Assembly: GCA_002708715.1 (NCBI GenBank) | Contig: PAPB01000005.1 | Location: forward strand, 101,192 to 164,208 | From: Fidelibacterota bacterium | GTDB taxonomy: Bacteria; Fidelibacterota; Marinisomatia; Marinisomatales; UBA1611 | Reading direction: 5' to 3' | Length of the DNA stretch: 63,017 nucleotides | Shown here: in pieces, positions 44,559 to 53,496 of the stretch | Position numbering within the stretch: position 1 is the first letter of the stretch | Layout of the letters: each line of letters opens with the position of its first letter | Translations under genes and position numbers: made by a program | Notes under the pieces: generated by a model | What the model saw: the letters and a program-made list of their open reading frames with translations, nothing else | Database searches by the model: none | Told to the model about the DNA's origin: nothing

Positions 44559-44774
44559 ATGCTAAAAGGCATGCAACAGGTAAATGAATGGTTAAGCCAA
44601 CTTACTGACTTAGCTAAAACCCTAGTAGTGATCGGCATTATTGTAGGTATTCTATTTGATGATTATTTTGGAGTAATAGCAGGATTGGGTCGCATAATGT
44701 CTCAGTTTGGTGATGCAGGATTTGCAGGAATATTATCTCTTGCGATTCTTGTAATGTGGTACGAAAAAAAATAA
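44559..44774 (+). CDS. Small membrane protein B (DxGFAG family)
   Basis: A 71-residue paralogue of the preceding protein. An amphipathic N-terminus (MQQVNEWLSQLTDLAK) leads into a hydrophobic helix (about 20-33), a short acidic DDY turn, and a second hydrophobic segment with GDAGFAGILSLAILVMW, ending in EKK. Shared with A: K-x-L near residue 20, G-rich middle, and F-x-D-x-GFAG-(L/I)-L. AGGAGG (44548-44553) is well placed. Transcription should stop at 44794-44817. Function unknown; likely a hetero-oligomer with A in the inner membrane. Confidence 0.75.
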   Translation: MLKGMQQVNEWLSQLTDLAKTLVVIGIIVGILFDDYFGVIAGLGRIMSQFGDAGFAGILSLAILVMWYEKK

Positions 44775-44793
44775 ATTAATGTAAGATCTCAAT

Positions 44794-44817
44794 AAGCGCC
44801 CCACATTTGGGGCGCTT
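44794..44817 (+). terminator. Intrinsic terminator of the small membrane protein operon
   Basis: Nine-pair GC-rich stem AAGCGCCCC/GGGGCGCTT with a six-base loop (ACATTT), followed by TTTTGTTTTT. It is by far the most GC-rich hairpin noticed in this window. Confidence 0.92.
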
Positions 44818-44902
44818 TTGTTTTTACCCCTTTGTGTAAGTATTTATAATTGATAACTTTATATTTATTTTATTAAAAGATCATTTTGTTAGCATATAAG
44901 AG

Positions 44903-46369
44903 ATGCAATATAAATTTTTAGTTATAATTTTTATTTCAATATTAGTTGGTGATGTTCATGTATTTAATCGTCGCATAGGAACTGAATCAGAAATAAAAAC
45001 CCTTCTCAATATTAAACCTATATTTATATCATCAAAAGATTTGGCGAGATCTTTATCATCCAAAATATATGAAAACGCGGAAAGGGAGAAGTTGGTTTTA
45101 TATATTTCAGGTAATAAAGTTAAAATTTCTGGAAATAGTAGTTATATAATAATTGATGATAAGCCTTTTCAAATGACTCAAGCAGTACGCACTGAAGAAA
45201 ATGATTTATACATTCCTGCAAATGATTTTTTTAATATATTAAAAACTTCTATTATGCCTGGTGTAAACTTTGATCCTATTAAAAAGTTATTAGAGATTGA
45301 TGTTATAAAATATGATATTACAAACATTGCTATAGACGTTAAATCAAATGGTACAATTATTAGATTGGGGACAAAAAAGCCTTTTTTAGAAACTGGGATT
45401 AGTTCTTTTATTAATAAGCATGGTTGGTACTATTTAACAATATCAGGAGGAATTATTGATACTGCAACAATTAATACTGGGATTACACGAGGAGTTGTAA
45501 GGGAAATTCAATCAGATCAAATAGGCTCTACTGCTCAAGTTGCATTCAAGGTTGGAACAAAAGTTTTAAGTCATGAATGGTTTCAAAGTTTAGAACCTAA
45601 TGAAATTGTAATTACCTTACGTACACCCATAGCCAATCGGGATAAATATGTTGAAGAAGCAAAAGCTAGATGGCGTTTGGATACGGTTGTTTTAGATGCT
45701 GGTCATGGAGGTAAAGACCCTGGGTCGAGAGGTAAATATGGCACTAAAGAAAAAGACGTAGTTTTGGATATAACAAAACGAGTTGGTAAACTATTAGCAC
45801 AAAACAGAATTAAAGTAGTATATACACGCGAAGAAGATGTTTTCATACCTTTAATTGATCGTACAAAAATGGCAAATGATGCCAATGGTAAATTATTTGT
45901 TAGCATTCATGCAAATTCGAATCCTAATTCAAAAGTCCAAGGTTTTGAAACATATTTATTGCGTCCTGGAAAAAGTGAAGATGCTATTGAGGTTGCTTCT
46001 CGTGAGAATTCTGTAATTAAGCTTGAGGAAAAAACGCAGCAATATGAAAATTTAACTGGTGAAAATCTTATTATGGCAACAATGGCGCAAAGTATGTTTA
46101 TGAAAGAGAGTGAAAATTTAGCTTCTATGATTCAATCAGAATTAGATAAAAAATTAGACACACCAAATCGAGGTGTGAAACAAGCAGGTTTTTATGTATT
46201 AGTTGGTGCTTCGATGCCTAATGTCCTTGTTGAAGTAGGATATCTTTCTAATCCAACTGAAGAAAAACGTCTTAAACAATCTGAATATAAACAACGTGTA
46301 GCAGAATCAATTTATGAAGGTATAAAACAATTTAAATTTTCACGAGAAAAATTATTGGTTAAAGAATAA
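44903..46369 (+). CDS. N-acetylmuramoyl-L-alanine amidase with N-terminal AMIN-like region
   Basis: A 488-residue exported protein: signal peptide (to about residue 16), a beta-rich region (about 40-250) of copper-amine-oxidase-N/AMIN type that probably binds the cell wall, then an Amidase_3 zinc domain (about 262-478). Zinc and catalytic motifs: VVLDAGHGGKDPG, LFVSIHANS, and VLVEVGYLSN with the catalytic Glu. It cuts the amide between muramic acid and the stem peptide during cell separation. It is followed 3 bases later by murI, grouping two peptidoglycan functions. Confidence 0.92.
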   Translation: MQYKFLVIIFISILVGDVHVFNRRIGTESEIKTLLNIKPIFISSKDLARSLSSKIYENAEREKLVLYISGNKVKISGNSSYIIIDDKPFQMTQAVRTEENDLYIPANDFFNILKTSIMPGVNFDPIKKLLEIDVIKYDITNIAIDVKSNGTIIRLGTKKPFLETGISSFINKHGWYYLTISGGIIDTATINTGITRGVVREIQSDQIGSTAQVAFKVGTKVLSHEWFQSLEPNEIVITLRTPIANRDKYVEEAKARWRLDTVVLDAGHGGKDPGSRGKYGTKEKDVVLDITKRVGKLLAQNRIKVVYTREEDVFIPLIDRTKMANDANGKLFVSIHANSNPNSKVQGFETYLLRPGKSEDAIEVASRENSVIKLEEKTQQYENLTGENLIMATMAQSMFMKESENLASMIQSELDKKLDTPNRGVKQAGFYVLVGASMPNVLVEVGYLSNPTEEKRLKQSEYKQRVAESIYEGIKQFKFSREKLLVKE

Positions 46370-46372
46370 AAC

Positions 46373-47167
46373 ATGGATAACAGAGCTATAGGAGTTTTTG
46401 ATTCTGGTATTGGAGGCCTTACTGTTGTTAATGCATTAACAACAGTACTCCCAAATGAAAAATTTATATATGTTGGTGATACTGCAAGAGTACCATATGG
46501 AAATAAAAGCATTGATAGTATTCGGCAATATTCGTTAGAAATTACTAAATGGCTTTTAAAGAAAAATTGTAAAATGATAGTTGTGGCTTGTAATACAGTC
46601 TCTTCATTAGTCTTAGATTATTTAACCTCTTCTATTTCTATTCCTATTATTGGTGTTATTGATCCTGGTGTTGAACAAGCTATTAGTATTAGTAAAAATA
46701 ATAAAATCGCGGTATTAGGAACACATGCTACAATTCGATCTAATGCGTATGGTAAAAGGTTAAAAAAAGTTAATCCAGAAATAGAAGTTATAAGTCAGGC
46801 TTGTCCATTATTTGTTCCATTAGTTGAAGAAGGATGGGTTGAGGGAAAAATTCCAAGACAAATAGCAAAACATTATTTTAATAATTTAGTAAAGCTTGAT
46901 GTAGATACTATTATTTTAGGTTGTACGCATTATCCACTTTTAAAATCAACAATTCATACTGTACTTAAAAATAAGGCTATGCTTGTTGATTCAGGGGAAG
47001 CTACAGCAAAAACAGTTCTTTTAACTTTGAAGAAATTAAATGCTTTGTCAAATTTAACAGATTATGAGATTGATTGTTATGTCACTGATGATCCAGATTT
47101 ATTTAATGAGGTTGCTCTACAATTTGTTTTAAAAAAGATAAACAAAACATCTCATATTGACTTATAA
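46373..47167 (+). CDS. murI: Glutamate racemase
   Basis: Supplies D-glutamate for peptidoglycan. The 264 residues carry the two catalytic cysteines in VVACNTVSS and LGCTHYPLL, along with FDSGIGGLTV at the N-terminus and YVGDTARVPYGNKS. It lies between the amidase and folC genes; its stop codon lies inside the folC start region. Confidence 0.96.
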   Translation: MDNRAIGVFDSGIGGLTVVNALTTVLPNEKFIYVGDTARVPYGNKSIDSIRQYSLEITKWLLKKNCKMIVVACNTVSSLVLDYLTSSISIPIIGVIDPGVEQAISISKNNKIAVLGTHATIRSNAYGKRLKKVNPEIEVISQACPLFVPLVEEGWVEGKIPRQIAKHYFNNLVKLDVDTIILGCTHYPLLKSTIHTVLKNKAMLVDSGEATAKTVLLTLKKLNALSNLTDYEIDCYVTDDPDLFNEVALQFVLKKINKTSHIDL

Positions 47168-48413
47168 ATATTCAAAGACTTTAAAATTTCTTTTTTCTCT
47201 TTATCGTGAAGGAATAAAATTAGGTCTTGAACATACTTATCAGTTATTAAACTATTTTGGTAATCCCCACCTTAATTTAAAAATAATTCATATCGCAGGA
47301 ACTAATGGAAAAGGATCTACTTGTGCACATATAGAAAGTATATTAAGATATAGCGGTTATAGCGTTGGTGTATATACTTCACCACATTTAGTAAAATTTA
47401 ATGAGCGAATAAGAGTTGATGGAAAATTAATTAGTGATGGGGAAATAATTTCTTTTATGGATAAAGCTTCTGAGGAAATTAAAAAAATTAAATCTACATT
47501 TTTTGAGACAACAACAGTTATGGCGTTAGATTATTTTAAAAAAAAAAAAGTAGATATTGCTGTTATAGAGACTGGGCTTGGTGGTAGGCTTGATGCAACA
47601 AATGTGATCATTCCTTCTATAGTGGTAATAGCATCTATTTCTTTTGATCACGCAGAAATATTGGGTGATAGTATTGAAGCAATAGCTCAAGAAAAAGCTG
47701 GGATTATTAAGGAAGGGTCTCCAGTGATTATTACAAAACAAGACAAAGTCATTATGGATATTTTTAAAAAACAAGTTTTAAAAAAGAACACATCAATGAT
47801 TGTAGCTAATGTTCCTAATAATATTAAAATTGATTATGATGGTACACATTTCAATTTAAATGGCGAAAAATATGTTACTCCTTTGATTGGTGAATACCAA
47901 GCTGAAAATTCTGCATTAGCGATTACTGCTTTAAAAGAACTTAATTCAAGTTTTACTTATGATGTAATTTTTCAGGGCATGAAAAGAGTATTCTGGCCAG
48001 GAAGGATGCAGAGAATATCAGAAAATATTTTTTATGATGTTGGGCATAATTATGATGGTATAAAAAGAACGCTTGAGGCATTAAAAAAAATGTATCCTAA
48101 ATATTACATTTATGGATTATTTTGTATAAAAAAAGAAAAAGATTTAGATAGTATTTATATTTTATTGCAATATTTTAAAAAACTTTATGTTTGTCAGGAT
48201 AAAAATAAGTTATTGGTTAATGTTGAAAAATTATCAAAAAAATTAAAATCGTTTAATTTAGAAAGTAATCCAGTTGATTCTGTTAAAAGCGGGTCAAGAA
48301 TACTTCAAAAAATAGTTGATAAAAAAAGCATCGGTTTAATTTTTGGTTCTCATTACATCGCTTATGAGGTTTTTGACACATTTGAAATATCTTTTGACTA
48401 CTATAATATTTAA
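47157..48413 (+). CDS. folC: Folylpolyglutamate/dihydrofolate synthase
   Basis: Adds glutamate to folates (and may make dihydrofolate). The 418-residue Mur-ligase-family enzyme has the P-loop HIAGTNGKGSTCAHIE near residue 46, the ETTTVMALDYF and IETGLGGRLDATN segments, and SFDHAEILGDSIEAIAQEKAGI. The start is TTG at 47157, overlapping murI by 11 bases; no ATG lies before the P-loop in frame. Confidence 0.93.
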   Translation: MTYKYSKTLKFLFSLYREGIKLGLEHTYQLLNYFGNPHLNLKIIHIAGTNGKGSTCAHIESILRYSGYSVGVYTSPHLVKFNERIRVDGKLISDGEIISFMDKASEEIKKIKSTFFETTTVMALDYFKKKKVDIAVIETGLGGRLDATNVIIPSIVVIASISFDHAEILGDSIEAIAQEKAGIIKEGSPVIITKQDKVIMDIFKKQVLKKNTSMIVANVPNNIKIDYDGTHFNLNGEKYVTPLIGEYQAENSALAITALKELNSSFTYDVIFQGMKRVFWPGRMQRISENIFYDVGHNYDGIKRTLEALKKMYPKYYIYGLFCIKKEKDLDSIYILLQYFKKLYVCQDKNKLLVNVEKLSKKLKSFNLESNPVDSVKSGSRILQKIVDKKSIGLIFGSHYIAYEVFDTFEISFDYYNI

Positions 48414-48494
48414 TGTAATTTTATGGTGTCCCGTTGTTCCCGCGGAGTCTATTAATTTTATTATTCCTTAAAGTTATGTATAGGTTTTAAATAT

Positions 48495-49745
48495 ATGGAT
48501 CTAAATGAATTACAATCTTTGAATATTCGTGAATTAACGAAGTTAGCACAAAAATTAAATATAGAGAATGGAGTTGCAGGTCTAAATAAGCAATCCCTTA
48601 TAATAAAAATATTGGAGGCTAATAGCAAACAAGATGGTGCCTTTTCTGCTAGAGGTGTTTTAGAGGTAATGCAGGATGGCTATGGGTTTTTGCGTTCTCC
48701 TGATTTTAATTATATGCCTGGTCCCGATGATATTTATGTTAGCCCATCTCAGATTAAACGCTTTAATTTAAAAACAGGGCATTTAATTTCGGGTCAAATT
48801 AGACCACCAAAATCTAAAGAAAGATTTTATGCTCTTTTAAAAGTGGAATCTATTAATGAAGAACCTATTGAAAAGCTTAAAGAAGTTATATTGTTTGATA
48901 ACTTTACTCCTTTATACCCCGAAGACAAGTTCAATTTGGAAATGAAAGGAAATGATTTGTCAATGAGAATTATGGATTTGGTATCACCTATTGGTAAAGG
49001 TCAAAGAGGCTTAATTGTTGCTCAGCCAAAAACAGGAAAAACAATCTTGCTCCAAAAGTTAGCTAATGCAATTAGTGATAATCATCCAGAAACAAAAAGG
49101 ATTGTTTTGCTTATTGATGAAAGGCCAGAAGAAGTTACTGATATGAAAAGAAATGTAAATGCTGAGGTTATTAGTTCTACTTTTGATGAGCCACCTGAGC
49201 GTCATGTTTCAGTAGCTGATATGGTATTGCAAAAAGCAAAAAGAATGGTAGAGTATGGAAAGGATGTTGTTATATTGCTTGATAGTATAACACGTTTAGC
49301 TAGAGCGCATAATGCTGTGATACCACATAGTGGAAAGATTCTTTCTGGTGGAGTAGATTTTAATGCTTTAAAAAAACCAAAACAATTTTTTGGTGCGGCT
49401 AGAAACACAGAAGAAGGTGGTAGTCTTACAATTGTCTCTACAGCTCTTATTGATACAGGTAGTAGAGCAGATGAGGTAATTTTTGAAGAATTTAAAGGTA
49501 CAGGTAATATGGAATTAGTTCTAGATAGACGTTTAAGTGATCGTCGTGTCTATCCTGCGTTTGATATAATTCGCTCTGGGACCAGAAAGGAAGAATTATT
49601 ATTAGGTCGGAAAGAATTAGGTAGAATGTGGATTCTTCGTAAATTATTAAATGATATGAAAGTAGAAGAAGCTATGTCTTTTATGCAAGATAGAATGAAA
49701 CGTACAAAAACTAATAGTGAATTTTTAGATACAATGAGCCAATGA
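48495..49745 (+). CDS. rho: Transcription termination factor Rho
   Basis: Hexameric RNA helicase that ends transcription. The 416 residues hold the N-terminal helical domain ([18 protein letters not shown]), the RNA-binding cold-shock domain (about 50-120, [29 protein letters not shown] in part), the P-loop [11 protein letters not shown] near 180, the Q-loop/R-loop region RPEEVTDM and [11 protein letters not shown]. No insertion domain is present. The 81-base leader holds an unusually C/G-rich patch (48428-48445). Confidence 0.97.
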   Translation: MDLNELQSLNIRELTKLAQKLNIENGVAGLNKQSLIIKILEANSKQDGAFSARGVLEVMQDGYGFLRSPDFNYMPGPDDIYVSPSQIKRFNLKTGHLISGQIRPPKSKERFYALLKVESINEEPIEKLKEVILFDNFTPLYPEDKFNLEMKGNDLSMRIMDLVSPIGKGQRGLIVAQPKTGKTILLQKLANAISDNHPETKRIVLLIDERPEEVTDMKRNVNAEVISSTFDEPPERHVSVADMVLQKAKRMVEYGKDVVILLDSITRLARAHNAVIPHSGKILSGGVDFNALKKPKQFFGAARNTEEGGSLTIVSTALIDTGSRADEVIFEEFKGTGNMELVLDRRLSDRRVYPAFDIIRSGTRKEELLLGRKELGRMWILRKLLNDMKVEEAMSFMQDRMKRTKTNSEFLDTMSQ

Positions 49746-49771
49746 TTTTCTAAGAAAATAATTTATAAAAA

Positions 49772-50788
49772 ATGAGTGATTTATTTCCTAACATAAAAAC
49801 CGTTGTTGTAAGGATCGTCACAGATAAACCTGTTCGCAAAACTCCATATCAAGTTAAGGGAGTTATAATGCGAAAATATCCAAGTGAAAGAGTTATCCCA
49901 ATGCTTGATGGTTCCTATAGAGATAAGTTTTTATATCCACGGGTTCAAGTAAAAATATTAAATGAAGATATTTATATTATTGGTGTCAAGGAGGGCGTTG
50001 ATCCAGTATTATCTTTAGTTGATAACCTAACAGAATTAGATTTTGGTAATATTACTTTTTCTATTAAAGATTTTGATATAAAAAATGATGAACAGCAATT
50101 CATATTCTCTGAACAAATATTGAGATATAGTTTTGTTACTCCTTGGGTAGCTCTTAACAAGGTAACTTCTGGAAAATATAAATCTTTATCTAATAAGAAA
50201 AAAATTATTTATCTCAATCAATTATTAGGTCAAAATTTAATTTTTTTAGCTAATGAAGTAGGTGCTTCAATAGAAAATGGAATATATGCTAAAGTTACAA
50301 TTCATAATTTGGTTCCAAAGCATGTTGATGATAATAAATGGAAGGCATTTCAAGGAGAATTTAAAAGCAATATTATATTACCAAACTATATAGGTCTTGG
50401 TAATGGTATAACGCGTGGTTTTGGTTCAATTTATAAAGAGATTAATACTGGTAAAAAAATTGATAAAGAAAAATTATCTGATCAAGATAAAGATTTGTTT
50501 TTTACTATTGAGGATTTAAAATCAAAAAATAAACATTTTAAATCACGGTTTAAAACCAATAAAAATCATAAAAATAAAAAATGGAAGAAACAAAAAAGAT
50601 CAAAAAATATACATAATTCACAAAATAAAAGATCTTATAGTAAACACAATAATCATTCTAATAAAACAAAAGAAATATTTTCAAATAATACAGATGGTAA
50701 TTTTATCCAAGAAGATAAGTTCTCTGATAATATAGACGATCAAAGATTTAACACGGAAAAGCATCATAAAAAACAACACAAATTTTAA
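49772..50788 (+). CDS. Orphan Cas6b-like RNA-binding protein with basic tail
   Basis: Residues 1-221 follow the two-ferredoxin Cas6b fold: FLYPRVQVKI (53-62) corresponds to the Y-P-x-x-Q-Y-K strand, FVTPWVALNK (121-130) to the Cas6b TPW-ALN motif, and FQGEFKSNIILPNYIGLG plus TRGFGSI (193-220) to the C-terminal glycine-rich RNA-binding loop. The usual active-site histidines near residues 38-47 are absent here (ERVIPMLDG). The last 117 residues are a Lys/Asn-rich, likely disordered tail. No CRISPR array or other cas gene lies nearby; it follows rho by 26 bases and overlaps the possible extended start of the aminotransferase. It is probably an RNA-binding protein without cleavage activity. Confidence 0.72.
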   Translation: MSDLFPNIKTVVVRIVTDKPVRKTPYQVKGVIMRKYPSERVIPMLDGSYRDKFLYPRVQVKILNEDIYIIGVKEGVDPVLSLVDNLTELDFGNITFSIKDFDIKNDEQQFIFSEQILRYSFVTPWVALNKVTSGKYKSLSNKKKIIYLNQLLGQNLIFLANEVGASIENGIYAKVTIHNLVPKHVDDNKWKAFQGEFKSNIILPNYIGLGNGITRGFGSIYKEINTGKKIDKEKLSDQDKDLFFTIEDLKSKNKHFKSRFKTNKNHKNKKWKKQKRSKNIHNSQNKRSYSKHNNHSNKTKEIFSNNTDGNFIQEDKFSDNIDDQRFNTEKHHKKQHKF

Positions 50789-50834
50789 ATTTTCTAATAG
50801 AGTAGAAAAAATAAAACCATCCTTTACTCTTCAA

Positions 50835-51980
50835 ATGGCGACCGTAGCTGCAGAAATGAAGTCTCAAGGCTTAGATATTATAAACTTTTCAGTCGGTGAA
50901 CCAGACTTTAATACTCCTAACCATATTATAACTGCTGGGAAAATGGCTATGGATAAAGGATATACAAAATATACAGCGGGCCCTGGAATGATAGAATTTA
51001 GAGAGGCTGTTTGTCAAAAATTGGAAAGAGAAAATAATATTATTTATAATCCAAATAATATTTTGGTTTCTAATGGAGAAAAACAAAGTTTATATACTGC
51101 TTGTCAAGCTTTGTTTGATAAAGGTGATGAAGTAATTGTTTGTAGACCATACTGGGTATCTTTTCCAGAATTTGTCCATCTTTCTGATGCTACTCCTGTA
51201 ATAGTAAATACGATAGCAAAAAATAATTTCGAGGTTGATTTTGATGATCTGCTTCAAAAAATATCAAATAAAACAAAAGGTATTATTATTAATACACCAT
51301 CAAATCCAACTGGTGGAGTATGGAGAGATGATGCAATTATTGAATTGTTAAAAATAGCTAAGCGTCACAATTGGATAGTTATATCTGATGAGTGTTATGA
51401 GAGATTAGTTTATAATGGCAAGTTTAATAGTACTGAAAAATTAAATAGAGATTATAACCTTGGGGCTAGTGTTTTAACATGCATGAGTTTATCTAAAACA
51501 TATGCAATGACAGGATGGAGAATTGGATATTCGGCTGGATCTAAAGAAATCATTAAAGCAATGGCAAAATTGCAGGGCCAAGCTACCTCTTGTGCAAATT
51601 CTATTGGTCAATTTGCAGGGATTGAAGCTTTAAATGGTGATCAAAAGTGTGTTAAGGAAATGTTAAATTTATTTAGAGAAAGAAGAGATTTTATTATTAA
51701 ACTATTGAATAAATTACCAGGAATAAATTGTTCTATCCCTCAGGGCGCATTTTATGCATTTCCAGATTTTAGTTATTATTTAAATCGACGATCGGAAAGA
51801 AAGTTATTAAAAGACACTTTTGATATTTCAGAGTATATTTTAAGTGCATCTAATGTGGTTACTGTACCAGGTGATGGTTTTGGAGCACCAGGGCATATTC
51901 GTTTTTCTTATGCCACGAACAAAGACAATATTAAAAAAGGAATGCAGCTTATTCAACAATCACTTGAAAAGCTGACATAA
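50835..51980 (+). CDS. Class I aminotransferase (aspartate aminotransferase-like)
   Basis: A PLP-dependent aminotransferase of the AspC/AAT I-gamma type. Motifs: [12 protein letters not shown], the [11 protein letters not shown] loop with Asn, ISDECYERL, and the PLP lysine in [15 protein letters not shown]. The annotated ATG gives 381 residues, but the family N-terminus (FSNRVEKIKPSFTLQ) is encoded in frame just upstream from 50790, with no ATG, GTG or TTG before it. Either a rare start such as ATC/ATA near 50763-50766 is used or the protein is shorter than usual. Substrate probably aspartate, not proven. Confidence 0.92.
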   Translation: MATVAAEMKSQGLDIINFSVGEPDFNTPNHIITAGKMAMDKGYTKYTAGPGMIEFREAVCQKLERENNIIYNPNNILVSNGEKQSLYTACQALFDKGDEVIVCRPYWVSFPEFVHLSDATPVIVNTIAKNNFEVDFDDLLQKISNKTKGIIINTPSNPTGGVWRDDAIIELLKIAKRHNWIVISDECYERLVYNGKFNSTEKLNRDYNLGASVLTCMSLSKTYAMTGWRIGYSAGSKEIIKAMAKLQGQATSCANSIGQFAGIEALNGDQKCVKEMLNLFRERRDFIIKLLNKLPGINCSIPQGAFYAFPDFSYYLNRRSERKLLKDTFDISEYILSASNVVTVPGDGFGAPGHIRFSYATNKDNIKKGMQLIQQSLEKLT

Positions 51981-51994
51981 TTAAGGAGAAATTT

Positions 51995-52243
51995 ATGAAG
52001 GAAAATGTACACCCAGAAAATTATAGGTTAGTTGTATTTAAAGATACCTCATGTGATTACACTTTTTTAACAAAATCCACTGTAGAAACTACAGAAGTTA
52101 TTAAATGGGATGATGGTAATGAATATCCATTATGTAAAATTGAAATATCCAATAAATCGCATCCATTTTTTACTGGTAAACAGAATTTGGTTGATACGGC
52201 TGGAAGAATAGAAAAATTCAATAAAAAATACGATAGAAAATAA
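51995..52243 (+). CDS. rpmE2: 50S ribosomal protein L31 type B
   Basis: An 82-residue ribosomal protein. The pattern [17 protein letters not shown] (read in parts), the absence of the four zinc cysteines of type A, and the [20 protein letters not shown] ending identify type B (YkgM), which does not need zinc. AAGGAG precedes the ATG. The weak hairpin at 52237-52254 overlaps its stop. Confidence 0.95.
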   Translation: MKENVHPENYRLVVFKDTSCDYTFLTKSTVETTEVIKWDDGNEYPLCKIEISNKSHPFFTGKQNLVDTAGRIEKFNKKYDRK

Positions 52244-52254
52244 AACTTTATTTT
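52237..52254 (+). terminator. Weak AT-rich terminator after rpmE2
   Basis: AAAATAAA pairs with TTTATTTT around a tiny loop and is followed by more T residues. All pairs are A-T, so efficiency would be low. The rpmE2 stop codon lies in the left arm. Confidence 0.35.
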
Positions 52255-52282
52255 TTTAATTGTATTTAAGAGAGGTGATATT

Positions 52283-52306
52283 ATGATTTCATCTCATATC
52301 ATGTAG
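52283..52306 (+). CDS. Possible leader peptide MISSHIM upstream of prfA
   Basis: A seven-codon frame (ATG at 52283, TAG stop at 52304-52306 with an in-frame TAA next) sits behind AGAGAGGTGAT (52269-52279), one of the best Shine-Dalgarno matches in the window, spaced properly. TGATAT (52276-52281) can pair with ATATCA (52296-52301), hiding part of the start. It lies about 100 bases before prfA, whose product reads UAG. Too short for standard gene finders; may be coincidence. Confidence 0.4.
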   Translation: MISSHIM

Positions 52307-52400
52307 TAAAATTTATATTAAAAAAATACTAATAATCCCATTGTCTAAACTTGATGATTTAATATATCAATGTAATTAAAACTATAGAAGAGGATTGCTA

Positions 52401-53468
52401 TTGAAAGAAAAACTTATTGAGATTATTGAAAAATATCATCATTTAACAGAGCAAATGACCAAACCAGAGATTTTAACTAATCAAGATCAGTTAACATTAA
52501 TAGCAAAAGAGCATAGTGCACTTGAAAAGATTGTTAAAGTAGGCACTGAATATATTTCTATTTTAAAACAAATTGATGAAAGTAATGAAATTCTTAAGGA
52601 TGATGATGAAGAATTAAAAGATATGGCCAAGGAAGAATTAGTCACCCTTGACAATAGAAAGTCTAATTTAGAAGAAAAATTAAAAGTCCTTCTATTACCA
52701 AAAGATCCTAATGATGACAAAAATTTAATTTTAGAAATCCGTGCTGGTACTGGTGGAGATGAGGCGGCGTTATTTGCTTCAGATTTATATAGGATATATA
52801 CCCGATATGCTGAAAGAAAAAATTGGAAATGTAAGGTAATGGATTCATCGGATACAGGTATTGGTGGTATTAAAGAGGCAATAATTTCTATCAATGGTAA
52901 AGGTGCTTTTGGTATGTTAAAATATGAAAGTGGTGTTCATCGTGTTCAACGTGTCCCTAAGACTGAAACTAGCGGTCGTGTGCATACTTCTGCTGCAACT
53001 ATAGCGGTACTGCCTGAGGCAGAAGATGTTGATATTGATATTAATGAAGGTGATTTGAAAATTGATACCTATCGTGCAAGTGGTGCTGGAGGTCAGCATG
53101 TTAATAAAACTGAATCTGCTATTAGAATTACTCATATCCCTACTGGAATGGTTGTTACTTGTCAAGATGAATCATCCCAACATAAAAATCGTTCAGCTGC
53201 ACTTAAAGTATTAAAAGCTAGATTATTATCAGCAGAACAACAAAAAGTTGCTAATGAAAGGGCTGCTGAAAGAAAGAGTCTTGTATCCACAGGTGACCGA
53301 TCAGCTAAAATTAGGACTTATAATTTTCCACAAGGAAGAATTACGGATCATCGTATTAATTTTACATCATATCGTTTAAGCGAAGTTTTAGATGGAGATC
53401 TTACAGAATTGATTGAAAAACTTAAGATTGCCGAACAACAAGAATTAATGGCTTCAAATATTAAATAA
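52401..53468 (+). CDS. prfA: Peptide chain release factor 1
   Basis: Recognises UAA and UAG and triggers release. GGQ is in [12 protein letters not shown] near residue 232; the codon-reading P-x-T tripeptide appears as PKT in RVPKTETSG. About 355 residues, normal length. I choose the TTG at 52401, 7 bases after AGAGG; a TTG at 52395 lies too close to that site. It is followed by prmC, which methylates the GGQ glutamine. Confidence 0.95.
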   Translation: MKEKLIEIIEKYHHLTEQMTKPEILTNQDQLTLIAKEHSALEKIVKVGTEYISILKQIDESNEILKDDDEELKDMAKEELVTLDNRKSNLEEKLKVLLLPKDPNDDKNLILEIRAGTGGDEAALFASDLYRIYTRYAERKNWKCKVMDSSDTGIGGIKEAIISINGKGAFGMLKYESGVHRVQRVPKTETSGRVHTSAATIAVLPEAEDVDIDINEGDLKIDTYRASGAGGQHVNKTESAIRITHIPTGMVVTCQDESSQHKNRSAALKVLKARLLSAEQQKVANERAAERKSLVSTGDRSAKIRTYNFPQGRITDHRINFTSYRLSEVLDGDLTELIEKLKIAEQQELMASNIK

Positions 53469-53496
53469 ATATTTTTAATTATTGTAAACTATAAAA

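Noticed and set aside
49745-49759. Palindrome ATTTTCT-A-AGAAAAT after rho as a terminator
   Set aside because: One-base loop, A-T pairs mainly and no following T-run; not a convincing terminator.
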